NCBI GenBank assembly: GCA_035762345.1
Contig: DASTPE010000127.1
Coordinates: 1-33,704 of the forward strand
Origin: SCGC-AG-212-J23 sp035762345
GTDB taxonomy: Bacteria > Pseudomonadota > Gammaproteobacteria > Burkholderiales > SG8-39
Length of the DNA stretch: 33,704 nt
Direction of reading: 5' to 3'
Positions 16,587 to 24,731 of this stretch are shown one piece after another. The translations under genes and the position numbers were made by a program. Under the pieces are notes generated by a model that was not told the DNA's origin, searched no databases, and saw nothing but the letters and a program-made list of their open reading frames with translations. Each line of letters begins with the position of its first letter. Positions within the stretch are counted from its first letter, which is position 1.

Positions 16587-18591
16587 CGAGGAGCGCCAGC
16601 GAGCGCGCTTCGAGCCGGTAATGCTTTCCAGGAGCATTCATCTGCGGCTGCGCCGTATCCACGAGCACCGTCCACGCTTCTTCGGGAAGGTGAAATTCGA
16701 CCGCATCGTTGTGCGCGTTCATCAGCAATAGCAGGTCGTCGTCCATGATGGACGCGCCGCGCTCGTCGCGCTCCGCGAGGCGTTCGCCGACCATGAGGCA
16801 TCCGATGCAGCGCGCGAAGGGCAGCTTCCAATCCGCGTCGGTCATTTCCCGGCCTTCGGGCGAAAGCCAGGCAGTGTTCTCCGGCTTCGGGTAGGTGCGC
16901 CGACGAAGAAGCGGATGGCCTTTTCGTAGCGAAAGAAGCGTCTTCACCAAGTCCGCCAGCGCGCGTGCGTCGGCGTCGAGCTGCCAGTCGATCCATGAGA
17001 GCTCGCTGTCGTGGCAGTAGGCATTGTTGTTGCCGAGCTGGGTCCGTCCCATTTCATCGCCGGCCAAAAGGAGCGGGACGCCTTGCGAGAACAACAGCGT
17101 CGCGAGGAGGTTACGTTTCTGCTTATCTCTCAGATTCCTTATCGAAACCTGATCGGTGGGGCCCTCCACGCCACAGTTCCAGCTGCGGTTGTTGTCCGAG
17201 CCGTCGTGGTTGCCCTCCAGGTTAGCTTCGTTGCGTTTGCGCTCGTAGCTCACGAGATCGTGCAACGTGAAGCCGTCATGCGTAGTGATGAAGTTGATGC
17301 TCGCGAAGGGCGCGCGGCCGCTGCGCTGGAAAATATCCTGGGAGCCCGAGATGCGCGAGGCAAGCTCGCCGATCAAGCCCTCGTCGCCTTTCCAGTAGGA
17401 GCGCGCGGCGTCGCGGTACTTGTCGTTCCACTCCGCCCAGCCGGGCGGGAAGTTGCCGAGCTGGTAGCCGCCCTCCGCGAGGTCCCAGGGCTCCGCGATC
17501 AGCTTTACCTGCGACAGCACCGGGTCCTGGCGCACCGCGGCGAGGAACGCGACGTTGCGGTCGAACGCGCCCTGCGTGTTGCGCGCGAGCGTGGCGGCGA
17601 GGTCGAAGCGAAAGCCATCGACATGCATTTCCTGGACCCAGTAGCGCAGGCTGTCCATGGCGAGCGCGAGCACCACCCGGTGCGCCAGGTTCAGGCTGTT
17701 GCCGGTGCCGGCATGGTTGAGATAGCGACGCGGCTGCGCAGGGTCAAGGCGGTAGTAGATCGCGTTGTCAATCCCGCGGAAGCTAAGGGTCGGGCCGGTA
17801 TGGTCGCCCTCGCCCGAGTGGTTGTAGACGACGTCGAGAATGACTTCAATGCCGGCCGTGTGCAGCGTTTTCACCATGCTCTTGAATTCGCCCAGCGAGC
17901 CGCTCGCTGAATAGCGCATATCGGGGGCAAAGAAACCGATCGAGTTATAGCCCCAGTAGTTGCGCAGTCCGTGGTGCAGCAGCCGCCGCTCGTCGGCGAT
18001 GATGTGGATCGGCAGGAGCTCGATCGCGGTGACGCCAAGATCCTTCAAGTAAGAAATCACTGCTTGGGATGCGAGGCCCGCATAAGTGCCGCGCAGTTGT
18101 ACCGGCACCTCGGGATGAAGTTGCGTAAAGCCCTTGACGTGCAGCTCGTAGATAACGGTGTCCTGCCACGGCGTGCGCGGCGGCCGGTCTTCGCCCCAGG
18201 TAAACGCCGGGTCCACAACCTCGCACCTGCCGATGCCGGCCGACACTTTTCCCCGGATCAGGCGGGCATAGGGATCGAGCAGGATCTTGCTGGGATCGAA
18301 GCGATGGCCGCGGTCAGGGTCGTGCGGCCCGTGCAGGCGGTAGCCGTAGAGCAGGCCCGGGCGCGCCTCGGGCAGGTAACAGTGCCAGACGAAATCGGTT
18401 CGCTCGCGCACCGGGACCCGCTCGATCTCGCGTCGGCCCTTCGGGTCGAACAGACAAAGCTCCACCGCCTCGGCGTGCTTCGAGAAAAGCGCGAAATTGA
18501 CTCCGGCCCCGTCCCAGGTTGCTCCCAGGGGGTAGGGGCGGCCGCGCCACACCGCGCTCGGCGCGACCAGGGTTCGTGCAGGCGCCTCCAC
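16546..18591 (-). CDS. glgX: Glycogen debranching enzyme GlgX
   Basis: A GH13 isoamylase-type enzyme that hydrolyses the alpha-1,6 branches of phosphorylase-limit glycogen. The 681-residue protein has an N-terminal CBM48-like domain (PYPLGATWDGAGVNFALFS), the catalytic barrel and a short C-terminal domain. Catalytic residues are Asp330 in VDGFRFD, Glu367 in IAEPWD and Asp439 in TTHDGF. DVVYNHSGEGDHTGPT is the conserved region I. The start is GTG 18591, 11 nt after the DUF4864 stop. It ends the minus-strand glgA/transglycosylase/DUF4864/glgX run, and its 3' end overlaps glgP by 41 bp tail to tail, so transcription of either gene may affect the other. Confidence 0.96.
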   Translation of the reverse strand: MEAPARTLVAPSAVWRGRPYPLGATWDGAGVNFALFSKHAEAVELCLFDPKGRREIERVPVRERTDFVWHCYLPEARPGLLYGYRLHGPHDPDRGHRFDPSKILLDPYARLIRGKVSAGIGRCEVVDPAFTWGEDRPPRTPWQDTVIYELHVKGFTQLHPEVPVQLRGTYAGLASQAVISYLKDLGVTAIELLPIHIIADERRLLHHGLRNYWGYNSIGFFAPDMRYSASGSLGEFKSMVKTLHTAGIEVILDVVYNHSGEGDHTGPTLSFRGIDNAIYYRLDPAQPRRYLNHAGTGNSLNLAHRVVLALAMDSLRYWVQEMHVDGFRFDLAATLARNTQGAFDRNVAFLAAVRQDPVLSQVKLIAEPWDLAEGGYQLGNFPPGWAEWNDKYRDAARSYWKGDEGLIGELASRISGSQDIFQRSGRAPFASINFITTHDGFTLHDLVSYERKRNEANLEGNHDGSDNNRSWNCGVEGPTDQVSIRNLRDKQKRNLLATLLFSQGVPLLLAGDEMGRTQLGNNNAYCHDSELSWIDWQLDADARALADLVKTLLSLRKGHPLLRRRTYPKPENTAWLSPEGREMTDADWKLPFARCIGCLMVGERLAERDERGASIMDDDLLLLMNAHNDAVEFHLPEEAWTVLVDTAQPQMNAPGKHYRLEARSLALLARPRRTTPARTGA

Positions 18592-18602
18592 TGGCGCCCC
18601 GA

Positions 18603-19028
18603 TTATGCAGAAATAATCCGGCTCGGCTGAACGAGGCGGCAGCCGTGGGTGCGCCAGCTACCGTCCTTTTGTCGCTGCATGGCGTAATAAGCGACCCAGA
18701 GTCCGCCAGAGGGGTCGGTCAGCTGCACCGGCTGCACCACGTCGCCGCTGAGGATCACGAGCTCGAGAAACGACACGCTGGCCGGTCGGTATACCGCGCG
18801 GTAGGCTATGCGAACGGTGTCAAGGAAGCGTTCGGGGGTGCCGTAGCTTTGCTGTACCGTGGGCGACACCAGGGCAAATGCCCCGTGGGCGTCGTCGCGC
18901 CGGAAGGCGTCGATCTGGCGATGGATGACGGTCCGGATCTCATCGACGTCGGCGCTGCTTACATGGCTTTGCGCGGCGAAGCCGCCCGCCGGACCGAGCA
19001 GCCCCAGTAAAAGAAGAAGAGCCCTCAT
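18603..19028 (-). CDS. Secreted DUF4864 protein
   Basis: A 141-residue protein with a signal peptide (residues 1-19, cleavage near GFAA). Its pattern is characteristic of DUF4864: IDAFRRDDAHGAFALVSP, then RTV..AYRAVYRPASVSFLEL, then YAMQRQKDGSWRTHGC. The fold is probably NTF2-like. No activity is established for the family. The ATG overlaps the stop of the upstream lytic transglycosylase by 4 nt, so the two are coupled, and both products are exported. Its place between the transglycosylase and glgX suggests operon membership rather than a role in glycogen. Confidence 0.88.
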   Translation of the reverse strand: MRALLLLLGLLGPAGGFAAQSHVSSADVDEIRTVIHRQIDAFRRDDAHGAFALVSPTVQQSYGTPERFLDTVRIAYRAVYRPASVSFLELVILSGDVVQPVQLTDPSGGLWVAYYAMQRQKDGSWRTHGCRLVQPSRIISA

Positions 19029-19711
19029 CCGTCGCGCGCGCGCAACACCTGCTCAAGGCGCATGCGCTCGGCGAGCACCTTGTGGGCGTACTGAGCCGAC
19101 CCGTCGCGCCGGGCGCCGTTATAAAACTGCAGGCCCGCCTCCAGCGTGCCGGTGCGGTACACGTACTCCTGGAGGATGCGCGTGCCAACATGGATATTGC
19201 TCTCCGGGTCGAAAACCGCGTCCTCGCCGCCCGCCGCGCGCAGCTTGTCGAGGTGGTACTTGGGGATGATCTGCATGAGCCCCTTGGCGCCCATCACGCT
19301 CTCCGCGATCGGGTTGAAGCGCGATTCGATCGAGATCACCGCCAGTACGAGCAGCGGATCGAGCCCGACTTCGGCTGCCGCCCAGTGCGCCGCGGCCACC
19401 ATGCGCTCGGTCGCCGCCGGAGCGACGAAAAAGCGCTTCGACAGGTGCTGAACAAGCGCCTGCTGCGCCACATCCAGCGACTCGCGATCTACGTCGGACT
19501 GCGGCTCAGCCGTCGACGGCGTGCAGGCGATCCTCACCAGGTCGGGGGCGACGGCGTACGGGGGCGCGGCCGAGAGGAGCAGCGCTCCGCCGGCAACGAT
19601 TACTGTAGTGAGGATCTTGTTGGAAATCGGGGCGCCCCGGGGGTTGGAGGAATGGTAGGGCGCCACTCGAACCCGGGCTATCGCGGCGACTTGAATCTCC
19701 TGTCGCAGCAC
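19025..19711 (-). CDS. Lytic transglycosylase, SLT domain
   Basis: A peptidoglycan lytic transglycosylase with an exported catalytic domain. Visible SLT motifs are the catalytic Glu129 in ISIESRFNP, AKGLMQIIPKYH, DPESNIHVGTRILQEY and GLQFYNGA. A hydrophobic export segment (about residues 33-55, ILTTVIVAGGALLLSA) precedes it. The N-terminus is uncertain because there is no ATG. GTG 19711 gives 228 aa with a long n-region, GTG 19666 is shorter, and an ATT directly before the hydrophobic segment would look most natural. The first 15-30 residues should therefore be treated as provisional. It is downstream of glgA (124 bp) and coupled to DUF4864. Confidence 0.9.
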   Translation of the reverse strand: MLRQEIQVAAIARVRVAPYHSSNPRGAPISNKILTTVIVAGGALLLSAAPPYAVAPDLVRIACTPSTAEPQSDVDRESLDVAQQALVQHLSKRFFVAPAATERMVAAAHWAAAEVGLDPLLVLAVISIESRFNPIAESVMGAKGLMQIIPKYHLDKLRAAGGEDAVFDPESNIHVGTRILQEYVYRTGTLEAGLQFYNGARRDGSAQYAHKVLAERMRLEQVLRARDG

Positions 19712-19835
19712 GACTACACGCGGTCTCCCGCACGCTACATCCGTATGCGCTACGGCTCAATATCATTGCGGGCGTCGTTTGTCGAAGAAATCCACGGCGA
19801 AGGAGATGCCAGGCGCCGCGCTCGCGCCCAGCCGC

Positions 19836-21206
19836 TCAAGTCTCCCCCGCCCTGGCAAGCCACGAGTAGAGATCTGCATAGCGACGAGCGGCTGCAGGCC
19901 AGCTGAAGTCGCGCTGCATCCCGGCGCGCTGCATCTCGCGCCACCGCGCCGGCTCGCGCCACGCTGCCACTGCGCGCCGCACCGCGGCGGCGAGCGCCGA
20001 AGGCTCCGCGCGCTCGAACAGGAATCCGCTCGTGCCGTCTTCCACCGTGTCGACAAGCCCACCCGTCGACCGCGCAACGGGCGGCGTGCCGTAGCGCTGG
20101 CTGTACATCTGGTTCAGCCCGCAGGGCTCGAAGCGCGACGGCATGAGAAAAAGATCGGCACCGGCCTCGATCAGGTGCGCAAGCTCCTCGCTGAACCCGA
20201 TCGACAGCCCCACGCGTCCCGGATGGCGCGCCGCGGAAGCAGCCAGCGCGCTCTCGATGCTCCGCTCCCCGCGCCCGAGAAGCGCGACCTGCGCCGGAAG
20301 CGCGGCGAGCTCGGCGGCGGCGGCGGCGACGAGATCAGCGCCCTTCTGCTGCGTAAGACGCCCTACGAAGCCGATGAGCGGGTCGTCGCTCGGATCGAGG
20401 TTGAGCTTCCTCTGCAGCGCGCGCTTGTTGATGTGTTTTTTTTCCAGCGTGGAGGCGTCGTAGCGCTCGGCGAGGTGCCGATCGCTCGCCGGATCCCAAA
20501 GCTCAGTATCGATTCCGTTCAGGATGCCGCTCAGCGCGCCGCTGCGGCTGCGCAGCACGCCATCGAGCCCACAGCCCAGGTCCTCCGTCTGTATCTCGCG
20601 CGCGTATGTCGGGCTCACCGTGTTGATGGCGCCGGCGTGGACCAGGCCGCCCTTCAGAAACGAGAGGCGCCCGTGGAACTCGAGCTCGTGGATGGAGAAC
20701 AGCTCCTCGGGCAGACCGAGCCGGCCAAGCCACGCACGCTCGAAATTCCCCTGGAACGCAAGGTTGTGAACCGTGACGAGCGTCTTTGCCTCGTGCAAAT
20801 ACACTGGCGCGAGCGCCGCAGGCCAGTCGTTGCAGTGGAGCACGTCATATCCGGCGGCAAGGCGGGCTGCAATCTTCGATAGCAGCCCGAAGCGCAATGC
20901 GTTGTCAGGCCAGTCCTCTCCGCCCGGATCCTGATAGGGCGTGCCAGGGCGTTGGTAGAGCGCAGCGCAGTCCGCGAGCAGGAAATGGCCCTGCCTGAGC
21001 ACGCGCACGTCGAGGCCGAGCTCGGTAAACCGGCTCTGCTCGCTCGGGCCGGAAAGCTGGCCGAGAGCCGTCGAATATGCGGGCAGGAGGATGTCCACCT
21101 CGTGCCCGAGCCCGCGCAACGCTGCGGGTAGCGCCGCGCTCACATCGCCAAGCCCTCCCGCTTTTGCGAGCGGCGCGCATTCGGGCGTGGCAAAGAGAAC
21201 GCGCAT
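19836..21206 (-). CDS. glgA: Glycogen synthase (ADP-glucose type)
   Basis: A GT5 glycogen synthase that extends alpha-1,4-glucan chains from ADP-glucose. The 456-residue protein starts with RVLFATPECAPLAKAGGLGDV, which contains the nucleotide-sugar-binding KAGGLGDV motif. It also has HCNDWPAALAP, NTVSPTYAREIQT, GFVGRLTQQKGADL and the C-terminal MPSRFEPCGLNQMYSQRYGT with the catalytic glutamate region. ATG 21206 is preceded by an AGG-containing ribosome site. The upstream minus-strand DNA is unusual: an intrinsic terminator ends just 12 nt before the ATG. Transcription must therefore either read through that terminator or start within it. No glgB or glgC is in the window. Confidence 0.96.
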   Translation of the reverse strand: MRVLFATPECAPLAKAGGLGDVSAALPAALRGLGHEVDILLPAYSTALGQLSGPSEQSRFTELGLDVRVLRQGHFLLADCAALYQRPGTPYQDPGGEDWPDNALRFGLLSKIAARLAAGYDVLHCNDWPAALAPVYLHEAKTLVTVHNLAFQGNFERAWLGRLGLPEELFSIHELEFHGRLSFLKGGLVHAGAINTVSPTYAREIQTEDLGCGLDGVLRSRSGALSGILNGIDTELWDPASDRHLAERYDASTLEKKHINKRALQRKLNLDPSDDPLIGFVGRLTQQKGADLVAAAAAELAALPAQVALLGRGERSIESALAASAARHPGRVGLSIGFSEELAHLIEAGADLFLMPSRFEPCGLNQMYSQRYGTPPVARSTGGLVDTVEDGTSGFLFERAEPSALAAAVRRAVAAWREPARWREMQRAGMQRDFSWPAAARRYADLYSWLARAGET

Positions 21207-21212
21207 ACCTGC

Positions 21213-21347
21213 CTAAGCAAAAAAAGACCCCGGTAGGGATCCGGGGTCACTGCCTACATACGCACGAAGGGAGGGAGGTGCGTATGCAAGGGGGAAGTTG
21301 GCGGATGCTAATGGCCCAGAGCCGAACACGAATATCCCCGAACGCAT
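21213..21347 (-). CDS. Possible 44-codon leader ORF upstream of glgA
   Basis: An ATG-to-TAG frame of 44 residues runs across the whole hairpin/terminator region and stops 6 nt before the glgA ATG. An AGCAGG sequence ends only 3 nt before its ATG, closer than ideal. The peptide is not recognisable and is rich in Ser, Gly, Pro and Phe. If translated it would run a ribosome through both hairpins and deliver it next to the glgA start. It may equally be a chance frame. Confidence 0.2.
   Translation of the reverse strand: MRSGIFVFGSGPLASANFPLAYAPPSLRAYVGSDPGSLPGSFFA
21219..21248 (-). terminator. Strong intrinsic terminator between nupC and glgA
   Basis: On the minus strand GACCCCGG pairs with CCGGGGTC (arms 21241-21248 and 21226-21233, 8 perfect bp, 7-nt loop), followed at once by seven T residues (21225-21219). 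This is a textbook Rho-independent terminator for minus-strand transcription. It ends the nupC transcript or a small RNA, and sits in what would be the glgA 5' leader. Confidence 0.85.
21219..21300 (-). ncRNA. Candidate structured RNA with C-rich hairpin loop (sRNA, 3'UTR RNA or glgA leader)
   Basis: Reading the minus strand, a C-rich single-stranded stretch (CAACTTCCCCCTTG) precedes a perfect 9-bp hairpin, with arms at 21278-21286 and 21257-21265. Its 12-nt loop is CTCCCTCCCTTC. The intrinsic terminator follows 8 nt later. The loop with the adjoining stem bases reads CACCTCC, which resembles the anti-Shine-Dalgarno end of 16S rRNA. Exposed CCTCC loops plus a terminal T-run hairpin are typical of small RNAs that block ribosome-binding sites. 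No clear promoter is visible within the interval, so it could be processed from the nupC mRNA or belong to a glgA leader. Confidence 0.4.
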
Positions 21348-21368
21348 GAACCTGCTGTAGTGGGTCTG

Positions 21369-22583
21369 CTACAGGACCAAGGCCACCGTCGCGGCCGTGA
21401 GGCAGGTGGCCAGAGTACCTGCAACGATCGACCTTACCCCCAAGCCTACTATCTCGCCCCGGCGTTCCGGCGACATCGTCCCAAGACCGCCGATCATGAT
21501 GCCGAGGCTGCCGAAGTTGGCGAAGCCGCACAGCGCGTACGTGAGCAGCAGCCGGCTTCGGTCGGAAATATTCTCCATGAGCGAAAGATCAAGGTACGCC
21601 ACCAGTTCGTTGATCACGGTTTTCGTCCCAAGCAGCGCCCCGGCCGCCCGCGCTTCGCTCCAGGGGATGCCGGCGAGCCAGGCAAGCGGCGCGAGAGCCC
21701 AACCGAGGGCGCCCTGCAGCGTATACGGCGCGATCACGAGATTCACGAGAGCTACCAGCGCGACAAACACCACCAGCATGGCGACGATATTCAGAAGGAG
21801 CTGCGCGCCGTCGAGCGTGCCACGGGTCAAGGCGTCCATGCTGCTGCTCGCCTCCGAGCGTAGCGCGAGGTCGCCTCCGGTCGTCGTCTCGGGAGGCACC
21901 ATCAGGAACGCGATCACGAGCGCCGCCGGCGCCGAAAGGATCGAGGCGATGAGCAGATGCGCGACCGCGTCGGGTTGGACGCGGCCAAGGATGGCACCGT
22001 AAAGGAAGAGCACCGTGCCCGCGATCGAGGCCATGCCGCCCGCCATGATCGCGAAAAGCTCGCCACGCGAGACGCGCGCGAGATAGGGCCGCACGAAAAG
22101 CGGCGCCTCGACCATTCCGACGAACACGTTGGCGGCGGTGGAGAGCCCGACCACGCCGCCGATGCGCATCGTTCTCTCCAGCATGAACGAAATCGCGCGC
22201 ACGACCGCGGGCAGCACGCGCCAGTAGAAGAGCAACGCCGAGAGCGCGCTCATGACGAGCACGATCGGCAGTGCGCGGAATGCAAGCACGAAGTTCGAGG
22301 CCGGGTCGGAAACGGTGAACGGGGTATTGCCACCGCCCACATACCCGAACACGAGGCTCGTCCCCGCCTGCGTGGCGCGCTCGAGAACGAGCAGCAGGTC
22401 GTTCAGCTTCAAGAACGCTTTCTTGAGGAACTCTATTCTCAGAAACACGATCGCGAGCACGACGAGAAGCGCCAGGCCGGCAACCACCGCCCGCCAGGGG
22501 ATGGCGCGCCGATTCTCGCTCGCGGCCCAGGCGAGGGCGAGCAGCCCTGCCATTCCGGTCAGCGCGTGAATAGAATCGGCCAC
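21369..22583 (-). CDS. nupC: Concentrative nucleoside transporter (NupC/CNT family)
   Basis: A 404-residue inner-membrane cation/nucleoside symporter. CNT signatures are FGYVGGGNTPF (hairpin HP1 region), FRALPIVLVMSALSALLFYWRVLP, GLSTAANVFVGMVEAPL, AGTVLFLYGAILG, LLGTKTVINELVAYLDLS and YALCGFANFGSLGIMIGGLG, in the order of the family. Start GTG 22583 is 2 nt from the divergent thioredoxin ATG; an ATG at 22553 is an alternative. The stop at 21369 lies inside a small 6-bp inverted repeat, 120 nt before the terminator described above. A link with pyrF in the same neighbourhood (pyrimidine uptake and synthesis) is possible but not shown. Confidence 0.94.
   Translation of the reverse strand: MADSIHALTGMAGLLALAWAASENRRAIPWRAVVAGLALLVVLAIVFLRIEFLKKAFLKLNDLLLVLERATQAGTSLVFGYVGGGNTPFTVSDPASNFVLAFRALPIVLVMSALSALLFYWRVLPAVVRAISFMLERTMRIGGVVGLSTAANVFVGMVEAPLFVRPYLARVSRGELFAIMAGGMASIAGTVLFLYGAILGRVQPDAVAHLLIASILSAPAALVIAFLMVPPETTTGGDLALRSEASSSMDALTRGTLDGAQLLLNIVAMLVVFVALVALVNLVIAPYTLQGALGWALAPLAWLAGIPWSEARAAGALLGTKTVINELVAYLDLSLMENISDRSRLLLTYALCGFANFGSLGIMIGGLGTMSPERRGEIVGLGVRSIVAGTLATCLTAATVALVL
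22571..22576 (+). promoter_or_regulatory. Candidate -10 element before thioredoxin-like gene
   Basis: TAGAAT lies 9 nt before ATG 22586, inside the first codons of divergent nupC. It is the same hexamer as before selU. No -35 is evident. The short interval again implies a leader of only a few bases. Confidence 0.3.
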
Positions 22584-22585
22584 GC

Positions 22586-22864
22586 ATGGAGTCTAATCGC
22601 GAATTCCTGGTCGCCTGCCTTTGCGCGGCGTGGTGCGATACCTGCACCGCCTACCGCCCGGGCTTCCTCGCCATGGCCGAGCGCTTCCCGCGCGCCGAGT
22701 TCCGCTGGATAGACATCGAGGACGACGCCGAGGCAGTCGAGGACATCGAGGTCGACAACTTTCCGACCATCCTGGTGCGGCACGGCGACGAGACGCTGTT
22801 CCAGGGCGTGCTGCTACCGCACCACTCGCACCTCGAGCGGCTGCTGCAGGAGCTTATTCGCTGA
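22586..22864 (+). CDS. Thioredoxin-like protein
   Basis: A 92-residue thioredoxin-fold protein with the redox motif WCDTC (Cys17, Cys20) in AAWCDTCTAYRP and a cis-proline segment NFPTILV. The rest resembles the second half of thioredoxin. It is shorter than classical thioredoxin (about 105 aa) because the first strand and helix before the active site are reduced. It has no signal peptide and is therefore presumably cytoplasmic. The start is ATG 22586, divergent from nupC. The 3' end overlaps convergent pyrF by 11 bp. Substrates are unknown. Confidence 0.88.
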   Translation: MESNREFLVACLCAAWCDTCTAYRPGFLAMAERFPRAEFRWIDIEDDAEAVEDIEVDNFPTILVRHGDETLFQGVLLPHHSHLERLLQELIR

Positions 22865-23555
22865 AGAGCGCCGCGATGGTCGCCTGGATGGCCTGCGCGG
22901 CGGCGCAGGGGTCGGCGGCTTCGCGGATCGGCCGGCCGACGACGATATAGTCGGCGCCATTTGCGAACGCCTGCGCAACATCGACGGTGCGCTTCTGGTC
23001 GTCGGCGCGGTTGTCCACCGGCCGGATGCCGGGCGTGACTACGAGCAGGCGATCCTTGAACTCGGCCTTGAGCGCCTGCGCTTCGAGTCCGGAGGAGATC
23101 ACGCCGTCGCAACCCGCCTCGAGCGCGCGGCGCGCGCGGGAGAGCACGAGGCGCGCGACGTCGCACGAAAAGCCGAGGTCGTCGAGGTCGCCGCGGTCGA
23201 GGCTGGTCAGCGCGGTGACCGCGAGAATCTTCACCTCCCCCTTCTCGCGCGCCGCCGCCTCCATCATCGGCTGGTTGCCGTGCACCGTCGCGAAGGTCAC
23301 GCCGCGGCCGCGCAGGTTGGCCACCGCGCGGCGCACCGTCTCGGGCACGTCGAAGAACTTGAGGTCGACGAACACCTTGGCACCCCGGCCGACAAGCCAG
23401 TCGACGAGCTCGAAATAGCCCCCGGCCATGAAAAGCTCGAGCCCGACCTTGTAGAAGCGCACTGCGTCGCCCAGCCGCTCGGTCAGGCGCCGAGCCTCCC
23501 GCGGGGTCGAGACGTCGAGCGCGGCGATCAGGCGCTCGGCGCGTGGAATCGTCAT
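22854..23555 (-). CDS. pyrF: Orotidine 5'-phosphate decarboxylase
   Basis: Catalyses the last step of UMP synthesis, OMP to UMP plus CO2. The 233-residue protein has the catalytic DLKFFD motif (Asp64, Lys66, Asp69), the N-terminal LIAALDV strand, TALTSL and the phosphate-gripper region VTPGIRP. Near the C-terminus is ADYIVVGRPI. ATG 23555 is preferred over GTG 23558 because AAGGAG lies at good spacing upstream and because the ATG overlaps the stop of the YihY gene by one base (TGATG). It is probably co-transcribed with that membrane protein gene. Confidence 0.97.
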   Translation of the reverse strand: MTIPRAERLIAALDVSTPREARRLTERLGDAVRFYKVGLELFMAGGYFELVDWLVGRGAKVFVDLKFFDVPETVRRAVANLRGRGVTFATVHGNQPMMEAAAREKGEVKILAVTALTSLDRGDLDDLGFSCDVARLVLSRARRALEAGCDGVISSGLEAQALKAEFKDRLLVVTPGIRPVDNRADDQKRTVDVAQAFANGADYIVVGRPIREAADPCAAAQAIQATIAALFSE

Positions 23556-24727
23556 CACTTCTTCTCCTTGCTGGCGAACTGGCGCAGGGTAAGCTTGAGA
23601 TCCGCGTCGCTAATGCCCCACGTTTCGACGTCGAACGCGAATACGCGGTAGAGGTCGGCGACGCGAAGGTCGTCCGCGTCGCGCGCGAGTACCCATCCGT
23701 CCTTGTCCGTGCGCGCCGCCCAACCGAGGCGGCCGGCCCGCTCGAGCACCGCCTCGCAGCGGTGCGGCACGACGCGCACCTGGTTGCTGATCTGTGCGAG
23801 CCGCATGGGGCCGCCCTTCTCCTGCGTGCGTGCGAGAACCGAAAGCACGAAGAGCGCATCCATAAAGTCGCGTCCCGGAAGCGGCCTGCCCTCGGCCAGC
23901 CGGTACGCGGGCAGCATCGCGGTGAGCGTGGCGCCAGCGAGCACCACGACCCACGAAAGATAGAGCCAGACGAGGAAGATCGGGATCGTGGCGAAAGCGC
24001 CGTAGATCAGCGCATAGGTCGGAAAGCGGGTGAGATAGATGGCAAAGCCACGCTTGGCTAGCTCGAACGCGATTCCGGCGATCACGCCGCCGATAAGCGC
24101 GTCGCGCGGCTTGACCGCCCGGTACGGCACGATGCCGTAGAGGAGCGTAAGCGCGGCGCAGGTGAAGACGAAGGGCAGCACGCCGAGGACCACATCGGCA
24201 GCGAAGCCGAGCTGCAGCCAGCCGAGCGAAGCGCCGACCGCAAACGAGGTCATCGAAAGGCTGCCGCCGATGAGCACGGGGCCGAGCGTCAGCACCGCCC
24301 AGTACATCAACACCTGCTGCACCAGCGGACGGCTGCGCTGCACCCGGAATAGCCGGTTCAGCGATACGTCGATCGTCATCATTAACATGACAGCCGTGAC
24401 AAAAAAGAAGCCCAGGCCGATCGCCGTAAGGCGGCCCGCGTTCTGAGTGAACGCGGTGATCTGGTCGGCGATCGTGTCGATGCCGCGCGCGTCGGGCAGG
24501 AAATTCTCAAGCACGAAATCCTGCAGCGCGCCTACGGTGTCGTCGAATACCGGGAACGCGGTCGACACGGCGAGCGCCACAGTGAAGAGCGGCACAAGCG
24601 AAAGCAGCGTGGTGTAAGTGAGGCTGCCCGCGGTCTGGAGGCCGCGCTCTTCGTAGAAGCGCCGGAACACCGCCAGGCCGAAGTCCGCGAAGCCCCGCCA
24701 GGCGCTTTTCTCCATTATCCTAATCAT
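23555..24727 (-). CDS. YihY/BrkB family inner-membrane protein with C-terminal winged-helix-like extension
   Basis: A 390-residue UPF0761/YihY protein. A short cytoplasmic N-terminus with AGSLTYTTLLSLVPLFTV is followed by about six membrane segments and the conserved GAFATIPIFLVWLYLSWVVVLAGA near residue 260. About 110 soluble residues follow (MRLAQISNQVRVVPHRCEAVLERAGRLG), resembling a small winged-helix/MarR-like fold seen in the longer YihY proteins. Function is unknown; the old name virulence factor BrkB and RNase BN claims are not reliable. ATG 24727 is 4 nt from the divergent wrbA ATG; ATG 24715 is an alternative with AGGA before it. Confidence 0.9.
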   Translation of the reverse strand: MIRIMEKSAWRGFADFGLAVFRRFYEERGLQTAGSLTYTTLLSLVPLFTVALAVSTAFPVFDDTVGALQDFVLENFLPDARGIDTIADQITAFTQNAGRLTAIGLGFFFVTAVMLMMTIDVSLNRLFRVQRSRPLVQQVLMYWAVLTLGPVLIGGSLSMTSFAVGASLGWLQLGFAADVVLGVLPFVFTCAALTLLYGIVPYRAVKPRDALIGGVIAGIAFELAKRGFAIYLTRFPTYALIYGAFATIPIFLVWLYLSWVVVLAGATLTAMLPAYRLAEGRPLPGRDFMDALFVLSVLARTQEKGGPMRLAQISNQVRVVPHRCEAVLERAGRLGWAARTDKDGWVLARDADDLRVADLYRVFAFDVETWGISDADLKLTLRQFASKEKK

Positions 24728-24731
24728 AGCG

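Noticed and set aside
19650..19740. tRNA-like 3' end on the minus strand (GGGTTCGAG, then GCGCCCTACCA) upstream of the transglycosylase hydrophobic segment
   Set aside because: The T-loop closing pair fails, no matching 5' acceptor strand is found upstream, and no plausible anticodon arm forms. It is probably chance within coding or leader sequence.
19640..19906. Plus-strand frame preceded by GGAGGA between the transglycosylase and glgA
   Set aside because: The ribosome-like site is attractive, but the peptide is low-complexity, overlaps both flanking genes antisense and resembles nothing known.
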